DNA of 64,000 bases. Origin: Streptococcus australis ATCC 700641. GTDB taxonomy: Bacteria > Bacillota > Bacilli > Lactobacillales > Streptococcaceae. Positions 25,242 to 34,026 of the stretch are shown piece after piece. Both the position numbers and the translations under genes were made by a program. Location of the stretch: NCBI RefSeq assembly GCF_000186465.1, contig NZ_GL636091.1, forward strand, positions 489,020 to 553,019. The letters are read 5' to 3'. Numbering within the stretch: the first letter of the stretch is position 1; each line of letters starts with the position of its first letter. A model generated the notes under the pieces. The model saw only the letters and a list, made by a program, of their open reading frames with translations. It was not told where the DNA came from and ran no database searches.

Positions 25242-28200
25242 ATGAAGAAAAAAGGAACAATTGGATTAGTAGCAACCCTAGGGCTTGGTTTATGTGCCTA
25301 TGCCTTAAGTCAGCAAGCACCAGTCAAGGAAGACAAAAAGAGTCAGAATCAGGTGCAGTATTTACAAGGAGACAAGAAAAAGTCAGCTAGCAGCTCAAAC
25401 AAGCAAGAAGAAAGCATTGAATCCGTCAACTCGAAGGAAAAGACCCAGGCAGAGCAGATTGTGGTCAAGATTACTGACGAGGGCTTTGTGACTTCCCATG
25501 GAGATCATTTCCATTACTACAATGGCAAGGTCCCTTACGATGCGATATTTAGTGAGGAACTGATATTACGTGATCCCACTTACCAACTGCGGCAATCGGA
25601 CATTGTCACACAGGTGCGAGATGGCTATATTATCAAGAAGGATGGAACCTACTACCTTTATCTAACCGATCCGCAACATACACTGAATGTTCGTTCGGTG
25701 GAGGAAATTGCCCAACAGAAAAAAGGAGAGCTGGTTTCAGCTTCGAAAGATAGTGTCCAAAAAGCTGGGCAAACTCGTGATTTTAGTCAGCCAAGTCAGG
25801 CTTTACGAGAAGGGAAAACAGTAGCTAGTCTAACAGCAGGAGTCAAGCCGAGCCAAGGTGGCTACCGGACAGATGACGGCTATGTCTTCCATCCTGGGGA
25901 TGTAATTTCTGATACAGGAGATGGCTTTATCGTGCCTCATGGGGGACACTACCACTATATTCCGAAGAGTGCCTTATCAGCTGGAGAATTATATGCTGCT
26001 TTAGCGGTTCTAAATGGAGGAGGAAAAAATGAAGTAAATCCTATTGCTCCACCTTCTAGCCAGCTAGCTTCATCGGTTAATCCGAATCAGCCAATCTCCG
26101 ACCCGGTCACTCCAACGATCACAGCTTCTGTGCCTCATCCAACAGCAACTAATAAGGGGAGGACCTTGCCGAGCCTTTTGGAAGAGTTGCAAAAAACTCC
26201 GCTTTCAGAGCGCCATGTTGAGTCGGATGGTTCTGTTTTTGATCCAAGTAAGATTACCAAATGGACAGATCAAGGGGTAATTTATCCTCATGGGGATCAC
26301 TTCCATTTCATCCCTTATAGTCTCCTTTCGCCTTTAGAGCGGGAGTTGGCACGACAGTTCCAACTATCCCGTACACAAGGTGGAAGTATCGCAAAAGAAG
26401 AGAGTCCAACTCAACCTTCAAGCCCAGACACAAAACCAGTCGATCAGGACCACGACCATGAGAAGGAGGATCCTCATCACAAGCATGACCATGAGGACCA
26501 TGAAGCCGATCATGATCATCATCATGAAGGTGAACAGGCCCATGAGCACGATCATGGATTCCATGCAGATCATGTCATCAGCAAGGATGACGAGGGATAT
26601 ATGGTCGCTCACGGAGACCATGCTCATTACTTCTACAAGAAGGATCTCTCTCCACAAGAGATCGCAGCTGCAGAGGCAGTGTTGGCTGGTAAGAAGGAAG
26701 AGGACAAGGGTCAACCACTGACAGATGATGTGGCGACCTATTCGCGCGATGCTTCGGATGAAGAAAAAATTCAGTACATTAGCCAGACTTACGGTGTCCC
26801 TCGAGAAGCTATCAAGATTTCCAATGGTTTCTTTGTCTTTAACAATCCAGACCAAGAATACGATCCAACCCATATCCACCCTTATGCAGTACGGAAGGAG
26901 CATGTTCGGATTCCGCTTGAAACAGGGAATCCTGAGCTAGACTTTATTAACGAGCTCTATGCAACAGCGCTTCGCTCCGGTATTTCGCCATATACGATGC
27001 AAATCGAGAATGGTCAGTTTGTCATTCCGCATGGAGACCATAACCACTATATCAAAGTGCGCTCTGCAGGCTTGGCGGACTACTTAGCTCACCGTCTACC
27101 AACCATCCAAGCAGCTTACCAGAAAGGTGACTTGGACCAGAAAGCTATAGAGGACAAGGTTAACCAACTCCTAGCAGAAAGCCGGACTTTGTATGCTTCA
27201 GACCCTCTGCAACAAAGACGGATTGAGTTGAACTTGGGTCAATTCTTAGAAACTGTTAAAAACTTCCCAAGCAATTCGACAGCAGGCTACTTGGCTAGTC
27301 TTGACCAAGTTGACAAGGAATATATCCACGCGACCCAGGAAGTCAAACCGAAAGAAGAAACGGCCTTGGACCGTCGCTACCAGGAATTGTTGGAGCAGGT
27401 TCGCTTGCTAGATACCGAAGCCTTCCAACTCAAGAAAGAAAGCCTGGTTTCTCAGTTGCAGGAAGCCTATACGGCCAAAGATAGCCAACGATTGGAGAAA
27501 GAAGGAAAATTGTTGCAGGCCATTCAAGAGATGCAAGATCGGACCGGTGTGACTTCGGTGGACTACCTCAAGTATTTCTACCAAAGTTTAAGTGATGCGC
27601 GCTTGACACCAGAATTGCGGGCGACAGCAGCAGACCTTGCTTTGAAGCTTTACCGGGCTCAGGCCTTTGAAGAAGCTTGGGACTCAAAAGCCCATTTCAT
27701 GGAACTCTACCAAGCCAAGCAAGCCATTGACCAACTAGTGTCTCAGGAAAATGCTCCAACCTATCCAATTGAAAAAACAGTTCTGGATCAAAAGGGAGCA
27801 GATGCTCCGTCCTATAACTTAGCTGTTTACGACTTCCTCAAGGGGGTCTATGGGGACTTGGATGAAAAGACAGAGTCTCGTCAACGCTCTAATCTCCTGA
27901 CAGCCCTTATCGATCAAATCTCCTCTCTTTTGCCACAAGTAGAAGAAAGCAAACGTCCTGCTTTTGAAGAACGTTTGGAACAGGTGCGTCAAGAGCCAGA
28001 TGCTGATAAGGCTTTGACAACTGGGAAAACTCTTTTGCGTGAAGTTGGTGAAACGATTGAACAACAAAAGCAAAAGAAAACAGAAGAACCTCAACTGGGA
28101 GACGTAGCCCTCTATCAAGAGATTTATAACCAGTTGATCGCTCTCCACCAACAATTGGTCGAAAAAGGAGCCAGTGATGCTCAGTTTGAACGCTTAGAAG

Positions 28201-28463
28201 CCCTCTTTGATCAACTAGCTGATCCGAAGAGCGACAAGAAAGCCTTGTTACAGGCGATCCAAGCCCTTCGAGATGATTTGCTAGCGGCTCCATCGACAGC
28301 AGTGACAGTGGAAGCAGACAAAGCAGCCCCAGCCCCTCAAAGTCCTGCCACGAGCGATTCTAATCTGAATAAGGAAGAAACTTCAGATCCTGTTCAGACT
28401 CCATCTCCAGAGTCAGAAAACACAGAAGTTAGCCCAGCCGCAACTGAAGAAACGACGGACTAG
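25242..28463 (+). CDS. histidine-triad surface protein (Pht family)
   Basis: A 1073-residue surface protein of the Pht family, thought to store or capture zinc and pass it to AdcAII, and to bind complement factors in pneumococcus. Five HxxHxH triads are visible: HGDHFHYY, HGGHYHYI, HGDHFHFI, HGDHAHYF and HGDHNHYI. An extra His/Asp-rich stretch at about residues 405-445 (DHDHEKEDPHHKHDHEDHE and following) is a probable metal sponge. The N-terminus has a lipoprotein-like signal (GLGLC, Cys near residue 18). The C-terminal half is helical, with coiled-coil-like Gln/Leu/Glu periodicity, ending in a Pro/Ser/Glu tail. It is followed by a perfect hairpin terminator (28488-28541). Confidence 0.93.
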   Translation: MKKKGTIGLVATLGLGLCAYALSQQAPVKEDKKSQNQVQYLQGDKKKSASSSNKQEESIESVNSKEKTQAEQIVVKITDEGFVTSHGDHFHYYNGKVPYDAIFSEELILRDPTYQLRQSDIVTQVRDGYIIKKDGTYYLYLTDPQHTLNVRSVEEIAQQKKGELVSASKDSVQKAGQTRDFSQPSQALREGKTVASLTAGVKPSQGGYRTDDGYVFHPGDVISDTGDGFIVPHGGHYHYIPKSALSAGELYAALAVLNGGGKNEVNPIAPPSSQLASSVNPNQPISDPVTPTITASVPHPTATNKGRTLPSLLEELQKTPLSERHVESDGSVFDPSKITKWTDQGVIYPHGDHFHFIPYSLLSPLERELARQFQLSRTQGGSIAKEESPTQPSSPDTKPVDQDHDHEKEDPHHKHDHEDHEADHDHHHEGEQAHEHDHGFHADHVISKDDEGYMVAHGDHAHYFYKKDLSPQEIAAAEAVLAGKKEEDKGQPLTDDVATYSRDASDEEKIQYISQTYGVPREAIKISNGFFVFNNPDQEYDPTHIHPYAVRKEHVRIPLETGNPELDFINELYATALRSGISPYTMQIENGQFVIPHGDHNHYIKVRSAGLADYLAHRLPTIQAAYQKGDLDQKAIEDKVNQLLAESRTLYASDPLQQRRIELNLGQFLETVKNFPSNSTAGYLASLDQVDKEYIHATQEVKPKEETALDRRYQELLEQVRLLDTEAFQLKKESLVSQLQEAYTAKDSQRLEKEGKLLQAIQEMQDRTGVTSVDYLKYFYQSLSDARLTPELRATAADLALKLYRAQAFEEAWDSKAHFMELYQAKQAIDQLVSQENAPTYPIEKTVLDQKGADAPSYNLAVYDFLKGVYGDLDEKTESRQRSNLLTALIDQISSLLPQVEESKRPAFEERLEQVRQEPDADKALTTGKTLLREVGETIEQQKQKKTEEPQLGDVALYQEIYNQLIALHQQLVEKGASDAQFERLEALFDQLADPKSDKKALLQAIQALRDDLLAAPSTAVTVEADKAAPAPQSPATSDSNLNKEETSDPVQTPSPESENTEVSPAATEETTD

Positions 28464-28487
28464 GATCTATGTAGAAATAACAGAAAA

Positions 28488-28541
28488 GAGAGTGGGACAG
28501 AAATCGGTAATTCGTTAGAATTCGATTTCTGTCCCACTCTC
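28488..28541 (+). repeat. E1 repeat, shortened copy C acting as terminator
   Basis: Only the left part of E1 is present. GAGAGTGGGACAGAAATCG (28488-28506) pairs perfectly with CGATTTCTGTCCCACTCTC (28523-28541), a 19-bp stem, followed by TTTT. About 120 bases present in the full copies are missing. It terminates adcAII-pht and may also serve the convergent RluA-family gene. Confidence 0.9.
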
Positions 28542-28598
28542 TTTTAAATTATTCTGTAATGTAGTAGATTAGAACATCCAAACATCAGGAATTTGGCT

Positions 28599-29474
28599 CT
28601 ATGGAGATGTCTGCTCTTTTAATCCTTTTTCAAAACTTGCAGAAGGAGCCTCAACTTGGATTTTTTCTAAGGTAAAGGGGTGGCTGAGTCGCAAGCGGTG
28701 GGCATGGAGCATGAGACGAGGAGCTCTTTCTGGGTTGTAGAGAGGGTCTCCCACAATCGGATGGCCATGGTGAGAGAGGTGGACGCGGATCTGGTGGGTG
28801 CGACCTGTCTGGAGCTGGCAGTTGACCAAGCTGGTGCGTTTGAAAGTCTTTAAGATGGTCACATGGGTTTCCGCATAGAGGCCCTTTCGAGGATCAACAA
28901 TGCGTTTGCGTCGATCGTGGCGATCTCGTCCCAATTTGTCCTTATAAACCAGCTGCTTTTTGGGTAAGCTACCTAGGATTAAAGCCCAATAGTCTCGTTG
29001 GATTTTCTTGTCTTCTAGCAGTCGATTCAGGACGGGTAAAACAAAAGGATTCTTGGCAAAGACAAGAGCCCCACTGGTCTCCTTGTCCAAGCGATGAACC
29101 ACATAACAGGTCTTTCCGACATAAGTAGAGACATGATTAAGAAGGGCGATTTCATCTGGTTGATTGGCGTGCGTTTTCATGCCTTCGGGTTTGTTTACGA
29201 TGATGAGATGCTCATCTTCATAGAGGGTTTCGACCAGGCTAGCATCCCCTGCTAGGAGATCCTTTTCTTCATAATCTTCCGGATCAAAGGTGAGGGTGAG
29301 TTGGTCACCAGCCTGAAGCATCGATTGCCAATGGACAGTCTCCCCATTGACTTGGACATGTTTTTTGGTTCGCAAAAAATGACGAATCTTTCGTGGGATG
29401 AGAAAATAATCTTCAAGGGCCTCTTTGACCGTCATGGCGGGCAAGGCGCTTGGTATCGTTATCGTATAATGCAT
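28599..29474 (-). CDS. RluA/RluD-family pseudouridine synthase
   Basis: A 291-residue RNA pseudouridine synthase. An N-terminal S4-like region (HFLRTKKHVQVNGETV, about residues 32-47) is followed by the catalytic core: IIVNKPEGMKTHAN, the catalytic-Asp motif HRLDKETSGALVFAK (about residues 127-141), QLQTGRTHQIRVHLSHHGHPIVGD and LMLHAHRL. Which uridine is modified cannot be told; streptococci carry several paralogues. It is transcribed away from pbp2A, and its 3' end faces pht. Confidence 0.93.
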   Translation of the reverse strand: MHYTITIPSALPAMTVKEALEDYFLIPRKIRHFLRTKKHVQVNGETVHWQSMLQAGDQLTLTFDPEDYEEKDLLAGDASLVETLYEDEHLIIVNKPEGMKTHANQPDEIALLNHVSTYVGKTCYVVHRLDKETSGALVFAKNPFVLPVLNRLLEDKKIQRDYWALILGSLPKKQLVYKDKLGRDRHDRRKRIVDPRKGLYAETHVTILKTFKRTSLVNCQLQTGRTHQIRVHLSHHGHPIVGDPLYNPERAPRLMLHAHRLRLSHPFTLEKIQVEAPSASFEKGLKEQTSP

Positions 29475-29622
29475 AGTGTTATTGTATCAGAAAGCAAGAG
29501 GAAAGAAAAGGCGAGAAGGAGAGAGAAGATAGGGGGGGACGAGACGCTGAAACCCGCCCTAGAGTAGACTATATAGCAACCTTAAAGAAAGCTAAAAGTA
29601 TCCTTTCTTGCGAAGGTCTTTC

Positions 29623-29651
29623 TTGTCTAGACGTTAGGAAGGTGATAAAAT
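29623..29651 (+). promoter_or_regulatory. pbp2A promoter, start of transcription near the ATG
   Basis: TTGTCT (29623-29628) and TAAAAT (29646-29651) are 17 bp apart. Transcription would start about 29657-29660, and the pbp2A ATG is at 29659. This implies a leaderless or nearly leaderless mRNA. Confidence 0.6.
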
Positions 29652-29658
29652 AGGGACT

Positions 29659-31890
29659 ATGAACAAATTAAAAGAATTAATGGAGGGAATGATTCGTCAT
29701 TTCCAACGAGAAAAAAAACCAAGGAAGATCGCGGAAGAGGTTGAGTTATCAACGGACGGGGAGGAGCAAGCTCCGACCTATAGCCGCTCGGAAAAGTCAC
29801 GGAGAAAATCTCACTCCCAACATCCGATCAGACGCTTTTGGCGCAAGTATCACTTGACCAAGATCTTCCTACTGATTGGCCTGACCTTTAGTCTCATTGT
29901 CGGAGGTTATCTTTTTTACATAGCCAAGACGACCAATGTAGCAGATCTGCAAAATGCCCTCAAGGCGACTACAATCATCTATGATAAAGATGGGAACCAA
30001 GCAGGGAGCCTAACGGGGCAAAAAGGGACCTACGTTGAGTTAGATGCCATTAGCGAAAACTTGCAAAATGCAGTTGTTGCGACGGAAGACCGGAGTTTCT
30101 ACAAAAATAGTGGGATTAACTACGGTCGTTTCTTCCTGGCGATTTTGACTGCCGGTCGCTCTGGTGGGGGATCGACGATTACCCAACAGTTGGCCAAAAA
30201 TGCCTATCTTTCTCAGGATCAGACGGTTGAGCGGAAGGCCAAGGAGTTCTTCCTAGCCCTCGAGATTAACAAAAAATATAGTAAGAAAGAAATCCTGACC
30301 ATGTACCTCAATAATGCCTATTTTGGGAATGGGGTTTGGGGGATTGAAGATGCTTCTAAGAAGTATTTCGGTGTATCCGCTAGTGAGTTGACTTTGGATC
30401 AGTCAGCTGTCCTTGCCGGTATGCTCAAAGGGCCAGAAATTTATAATCCACTTTATTCTGTCGAGAATGCGACCAATCGTCGTAATACGGTCCTACAAAA
30501 TATGGTCGCAGCTGGTTATATCGATCAAGCCACAGCAGATCAATCCGCCGCAGTCGACATTCATGGCCAACTGATTGATGCCTATGAAGGCAAGTCAGAA
30601 GATTATCGCTACCCGTCCTATTTTGATGCGGTTATCAATGAGGCTGTCAACGAATATGGTCTAACAGAAGAAGATATCATCAAGAATGGTTACCGGATCT
30701 ACACAGAGATGGACCAGAATTACCAAGCAAGCATGCAGGTCATCTACGACAATGTAGATCTCTTCCCAGTTGCCGAAGATGGCACGCGGGCAGAATCTGG
30801 TAGTGTAGCCCTGGATCCTAAGACCGGAGGAGTGCGGGCGATCGTTGGACGCGTGGCTAGTGACCAGGATGTTGGCTTCAGAAGTTACAACTATGCGACT
30901 CAATCTGCGAGAAGTCCTGGTTCTACCATTAAACCTCTCGTCGTGTATAGTCCAGCTGTTGCCGACGGCTGGTCGACCAATAAAGAATTGGACAATACGA
31001 CTAAGGTCTACGGTAGTTATACAGTCAATAACTACGGCGGCATTCAAGGTAGCCCGACTGTCCCTATGTACCAAGCCTTGGCAGAATCTCTTAATCTTCC
31101 AGCTGTCGCTACAGCCAATGAGTTAGGGCTCAATACTGTCTTTGATTATGGGACAAAATTTGGTCTCAATATGGACAAGGTGGACAGATCTCTCGGAGTT
31201 GCCCTCGGATCTGGTGTGACGACCAATCCGCTTCAGATGGCTCAGGCCTATGGAACCTTTGCCAACGATGGAGTGATGAACGATGCCCATCTCATTACGA
31301 AGATTGAAAATGCTAGCGGTCAGGTGGTGAAAAGTCACAGCCAGAAATCGAAACGAGTGCTCAGCAGTTCAGCCAATAAGAAGATGACCAATATGATGTT
31401 AGGAACCTTTACCAATGGAACGGGTGTCAATGCAGCACCATATGGTTATACCATGGCTGGTAAAACAGGAACGACTGAAACGGACTTCAACCCCGATCTT
31501 TCCGGAGACCAGTGGGTCATCGGCTACACGCCAGATGTGGTCATTAGTCAGTGGCTAGGCTTCCCTAAGACGGATGAAACCCACTATTTGACAGGGACCA
31601 GTGCAGAAACAGCCTCAGTGATCTTCCGAAATGTAGCCAATAGCGTCCTTCCTTATACAGAAGGAACTAGCTTTGACAATGAGAAAAATTCTTACCAGGA
31701 AAATGGCATTGCCCCTGTCGGTCAAGAAACAGAAACAGAGAGTCCAGAAGAGGACAAGGGCTTCTTTGATACGGTCAAAGAACGCGCTGCAGGTATCGTA
31801 GACGATGCCAAAAAAGCCATCGATGAAGCAGATATTCCTGGAAAAGCACAAAATGCCTGGGATACTTTCAAGGGTTGGTTTGGATTCTAA
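29659..31890 (+). CDS. pbp2A: bifunctional class A penicillin-binding protein 2a
   Basis: A 743-residue class A PBP with a cytoplasmic basic N-terminus and one membrane helix at about residues 70-92. The GT51 glycosyltransferase has catalytic Glu143 in ATEDRSFYKN, then GGSTITQQLAKN and MYLNNAYFGNG. The transpeptidase has SPGSTIKP (Ser422), SLN (AESLNLP) and KTGTTE. It polymerises and cross-links peptidoglycan. The order pbp2A-rpmG-secE-nusG is the streptococcal norm, here interrupted by a convergent protease gene and a repeat block. The start matches the PBP2a N-terminus (M-x-KLxEL). No good Shine-Dalgarno is present because the promoter lies right before it. Confidence 0.95.
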   Translation: MNKLKELMEGMIRHFQREKKPRKIAEEVELSTDGEEQAPTYSRSEKSRRKSHSQHPIRRFWRKYHLTKIFLLIGLTFSLIVGGYLFYIAKTTNVADLQNALKATTIIYDKDGNQAGSLTGQKGTYVELDAISENLQNAVVATEDRSFYKNSGINYGRFFLAILTAGRSGGGSTITQQLAKNAYLSQDQTVERKAKEFFLALEINKKYSKKEILTMYLNNAYFGNGVWGIEDASKKYFGVSASELTLDQSAVLAGMLKGPEIYNPLYSVENATNRRNTVLQNMVAAGYIDQATADQSAAVDIHGQLIDAYEGKSEDYRYPSYFDAVINEAVNEYGLTEEDIIKNGYRIYTEMDQNYQASMQVIYDNVDLFPVAEDGTRAESGSVALDPKTGGVRAIVGRVASDQDVGFRSYNYATQSARSPGSTIKPLVVYSPAVADGWSTNKELDNTTKVYGSYTVNNYGGIQGSPTVPMYQALAESLNLPAVATANELGLNTVFDYGTKFGLNMDKVDRSLGVALGSGVTTNPLQMAQAYGTFANDGVMNDAHLITKIENASGQVVKSHSQKSKRVLSSSANKKMTNMMLGTFTNGTGVNAAPYGYTMAGKTGTTETDFNPDLSGDQWVIGYTPDVVISQWLGFPKTDETHYLTGTSAETASVIFRNVANSVLPYTEGTSFDNEKNSYQENGIAPVGQETETESPEEDKGFFDTVKERAAGIVDDAKKAIDEADIPGKAQNAWDTFKGWFGF

Positions 31891-31903
31891 AAAATAGACC
31901 TTT

Positions 31904-31933
31904 AAAAGATGGTAAGATTTCTTGCCATCTTTT
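31904..31933 (+). terminator. terminator after pbp2A
   Basis: AAAAGATGGTAAG (31904-31916) pairs with CTTGCCATCTTTT (31921-31933), ending in four Ts. Confidence 0.75.
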
Positions 31934-32028
31934 AGATTGTAGAGAAACTATATTTACATAAAATAACTGGGAGATCCTTCAATAAAAAAGATGATTTCTA
32001 TTTTATGAAATTATTCAACTCAATCTCG

Positions 32029-32429
32029 AAACTTTCCGCCGTGAGAAAAGTGAGGCTGGGACAAAAGTCCTAGCCTCTCAATTGTCTTTGGATTGTCGAG
32101 CAAGACGCAGTGGTTGAGTGGGCTCTACTACGCTGATATCATCAGCTTTTACAGCCCTACTCAACTGTGCGGAGGTGGGACGACGAAATCGAATTCTAAC
32201 GAATGACCGATTTCTGTCCCACTCTCACTCGGGAGTTTTGAAACCTTAGATTCAAAACTAATTGAACACGGGCTGCGGATTGTGTCAAAAAGATAAGTTC
32301 TCCTAGAATCTAAAAATTCTGAGTCGAACTTCCTATTTTGACTTAATCCGTGAACGCCCTTTGTATCTTGGTTAAGTCATGGAACTTCTATGAAGTTCGC
32401 TGACGTCCGTACTCACCTAAGGAAAGTTT
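32029..32429 (-). repeat. composite E2 repeat carrying an inserted E1 copy
   Basis: The block begins AAACTTTCCGCCGTGAGAAAAG and ends CACCTAAGGAAAGTTT, the two ends of the E2 element, in inverted orientation to the copies at 37995 and 57565. Between them are a full E1 copy (32052-32226), then the E2 core (GAGTTTTGAAACCTTAG). An extra 110 bp or so, absent from the other E2 copies, forms an imperfect inverted repeat (GCGGATTGTGTCAAAA against TTTTGACTTAATCCG) around a further small palindrome. The E2 part with GAACTTC/GAAGTTC closes the block. Together with AT-rich flanks it fills most of the 658-base gap between pbp2A and the protease gene; I see no gene in it. Confidence 0.85.
32052..32226 (-). 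repeat. E1 intergenic repeat, full copy D, nested in E2
   Basis: This copy is 175 bp, the same orientation as copy B and nearly identical to it, with GATATCATC in place of GATTTTATC at the central stem. Its borders fall inside the GTGAGAAAA...CACTCGGG part of E2, so it inserted into a pre-existing E2 copy. Confidence 0.9.
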
Positions 32430-32502
32430 CTGAAAAGATTTTGAATGGAAAGGATTTTTTAAATAATTTTCGTAGCTTAGATAGCTATCGATAGGGTGCT
32501 AA

Positions 32503-32535
32503 AAAAGCCTTCAGATGATGACCTGAAAGGCTTTT
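32503..32535 (-). terminator. terminator of the YpfJ-like gene
   Basis: AAAAGCCTTCAG pairs with CTGAAAGGCTTTT with a one-base bulge. Read on the minus strand it is followed by a T-run (the A-run at 32501-32506). Confidence 0.7.
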
Positions 32536-32548
32536 GTCTTTATGTTCA

Positions 32549-33469
32549 TTACAAGTCTTTGTCAGAGACGCTGAAGGTATCTCCGTGCTCAAAATCACCG
32601 TATTGGTAACCACGTTTGAACCAGCGCATGCGTTGTTCAGAAGTCCCGTGGGTGAAGCTATCAGGGACGGAGTAGCCATAGGCTTGTTCTTGAAGGGTAT
32701 CATCTCCCACGGCATGGGCAGCGTTGAGCGCTTCTTCGATATCTCCTGTCTCCATGAGGCCTTGTTCTTCAATGTAGCGAGCCCACATACCCGCATAGTA
32801 GTCAGCTTGAAGTTCCAAACGGACATTGAGGGCATTTTTTTCTGTCTCGCTTTTCCCTCGGATGGCTTTCTGGTAACTCTGAAGAGTCCCCAATTCGTTT
32901 TGGATGTGGTGGCCGACTTCGTGAGCGATGACATAAGCCATAGCAAAATCTCCGCTAGCCTTGTATTTGGTGGTCAACTCTTTGTAGAAGCTGATGTCCA
33001 AATAGATCTTTTGGTCTGTCGGACAGTAGAAGGGGCCGGCAGATGCTTGGCCTACACCACAGCCAGTTCGAGTTTGACCCGTATAGAAAACCAAGGTTGG
33101 CTTGTGATAGGTTCGGCCTTGGTTTTGGAAGGTTTGCCCCCAGAAATCCTCAGTAGTTCCAAGGACTTGACTGACGAATTTGCTATCTCCGTCACTCACC
33201 TGGGTATTGCTTTGGCGCGTGACTTGTCCTGAGTTATAGTTCTGCGTGTTTTGACCTGGGTCAAAGAGCCCGCTTAATCCAGCTCCGCCACTCAAAAAGA
33301 TGAGGACCAGGATCAAGATTAGTTTACTCTTGAAGCTTCCAGGTGAGAGGAGGATTTGTAAAATACCACCCCCTAAATTCCCACCAGAGCGGCCAGATGA
33401 GTAGCTTCCGCCACTTTGCTCGCGACGGTCTTCAATGTTTTTACTTTCTTTCAGATGATCGCTTTTCAT
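32549..33469 (-). CDS. YpfJ-like membrane-anchored neutral zinc metallopeptidase
   Basis: A 306-residue protein with a Gly/Ser-rich cytoplasmic N-terminus, one membrane helix at about residues 48-68 (KLILILVLIFLSGGAG) and an extracellular putative zinc protease domain. The HExxH motif is AYVIAHEVGHHIQ. Downstream blocks include LELQADYYAGMWARY, which supplies a probable third ligand, and the C-terminal SFTHGTSEQRMRWFKRG, both typical of the COG2321/YpfJ family. Substrates are unknown. It is convergent to pbp2A and divergent from rpmG, an intrusion into the usual pbp2A-rpmG order. Confidence 0.9.
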   Translation of the reverse strand: MKSDHLKESKNIEDRREQSGGSYSSGRSGGNLGGGILQILLSPGSFKSKLILILVLIFLSGGAGLSGLFDPGQNTQNYNSGQVTRQSNTQVSDGDSKFVSQVLGTTEDFWGQTFQNQGRTYHKPTLVFYTGQTRTGCGVGQASAGPFYCPTDQKIYLDISFYKELTTKYKASGDFAMAYVIAHEVGHHIQNELGTLQSYQKAIRGKSETEKNALNVRLELQADYYAGMWARYIEEQGLMETGDIEEALNAAHAVGDDTLQEQAYGYSVPDSFTHGTSEQRMRWFKRGYQYGDFEHGDTFSVSDKDL

Positions 33470-33548
33470 AATTTCTCCTTTATCTCCTATATTGTATCAA
33501 ATCGTAGAGAAAAGCCAAACAAAATGCGCTTCCAGAGAGCAGAAGAAC

Positions 33549-33577
33549 TTGTCAAATAGTGGAAAACTTGCTATAAT
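33549..33577 (+). promoter_or_regulatory. promoter of rpmG-secE
   Basis: TTGTCA (33549-33554) and TATAAT (33572-33577) are 17 bp apart, 18 bases before the rpmG ATG. Confidence 0.85.
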
Positions 33578-33595
33578 GGTGTGAATGGAGGCGTT

Positions 33596-33748
33596 ATGGC
33601 ATTAAAAAAAGCAAGTCTAGCGTGTACGGTTTGTGGGTCACGCAACTACTCAATCAAGTTGAGTGCGACGCCAAAACCAAAACGTCTAGAAGTTAATAAG
33701 TTTTGTAAACATTGTAGCAAATATACAATTCATAAAGAAACCAGATAG
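33596..33748 (+). CDS. rpmG: 50S ribosomal protein L33 (bL33)
   Basis: A 50-residue protein, [20 protein letters not shown] at the N-terminus. It has four cysteines in two CxxC pairs (CTVC and CKHC), the zinc-binding C+ form of L33. GGAGG (33587-33591) lies 4 bases before the ATG. Zinc-independent paralogues usually exist elsewhere in streptococci, regulated by zinc. It is followed 9 bases later by secE. Confidence 0.95.
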   Translation: MALKKASLACTVCGSRNYSIKLSATPKPKRLEVNKFCKHCSKYTIHKETR

Positions 33749-33757
33749 GAGAATGTT

Positions 33758-33934
33758 GTGAAATTTTTTAAAGATATTTTTGTCTTGCTAAAAAACACGA
33801 CTTGGCCAAATCGCAAGGAAAGATGGAAAAACTTTATCTCCGTGATTGAGTACACCGCTTTTTTTGTAGCTTTGATTTATTTGTTTGACCAAGTAGTGGC
33901 TAAAGGTATTTTGAAGCTAATCGATATGTTCTAA
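33758..33934 (+). CDS. secE: preprotein translocase subunit SecE
   Basis: A 58-residue single-span SecE of the short Gram-positive type. It has a basic amphipathic N-terminal segment (FFKDIFVLLKNTTWPNRKERWKN, with the conserved TWP), then one membrane helix VIEYTAFFVALIYLFDQVV. It stabilises SecY in the translocon. It begins with GTG at 33758, with AGGAGA at 33747-33752. An ATG five bases upstream is out of frame and stops at once. It sits in the canonical rpmG-secE-nusG order. Confidence 0.93.
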   Translation: MKFFKDIFVLLKNTTWPNRKERWKNFISVIEYTAFFVALIYLFDQVVAKGILKLIDMF

Positions 33935-33949
33935 AAAAGAAACAAATTT

Positions 33950-33973
33950 GCGTCCCCTGTGGATGCTTTTTTT
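33950..33973 (+). terminator. terminator after secE
   Basis: GCGTCC (33950-33955) pairs with GGATGC (33961-33966) through one wobble, followed by seven Ts. Confidence 0.7.
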
Positions 33974-34026
33974 CTTATCTTGCTGAAGAAAAACAAGAGA
34001 AACTGCTTTGCTTTCTCCGGTTTTAT

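Noticed and set aside
26418..26903. Long open frame on the minus strand opposite the His-rich part of pht
   Set aside because: It is a by-product of His/Asp codons (CAT/GAT reversed give ATG/ATC). It has no ribosome site or recognisable domain.
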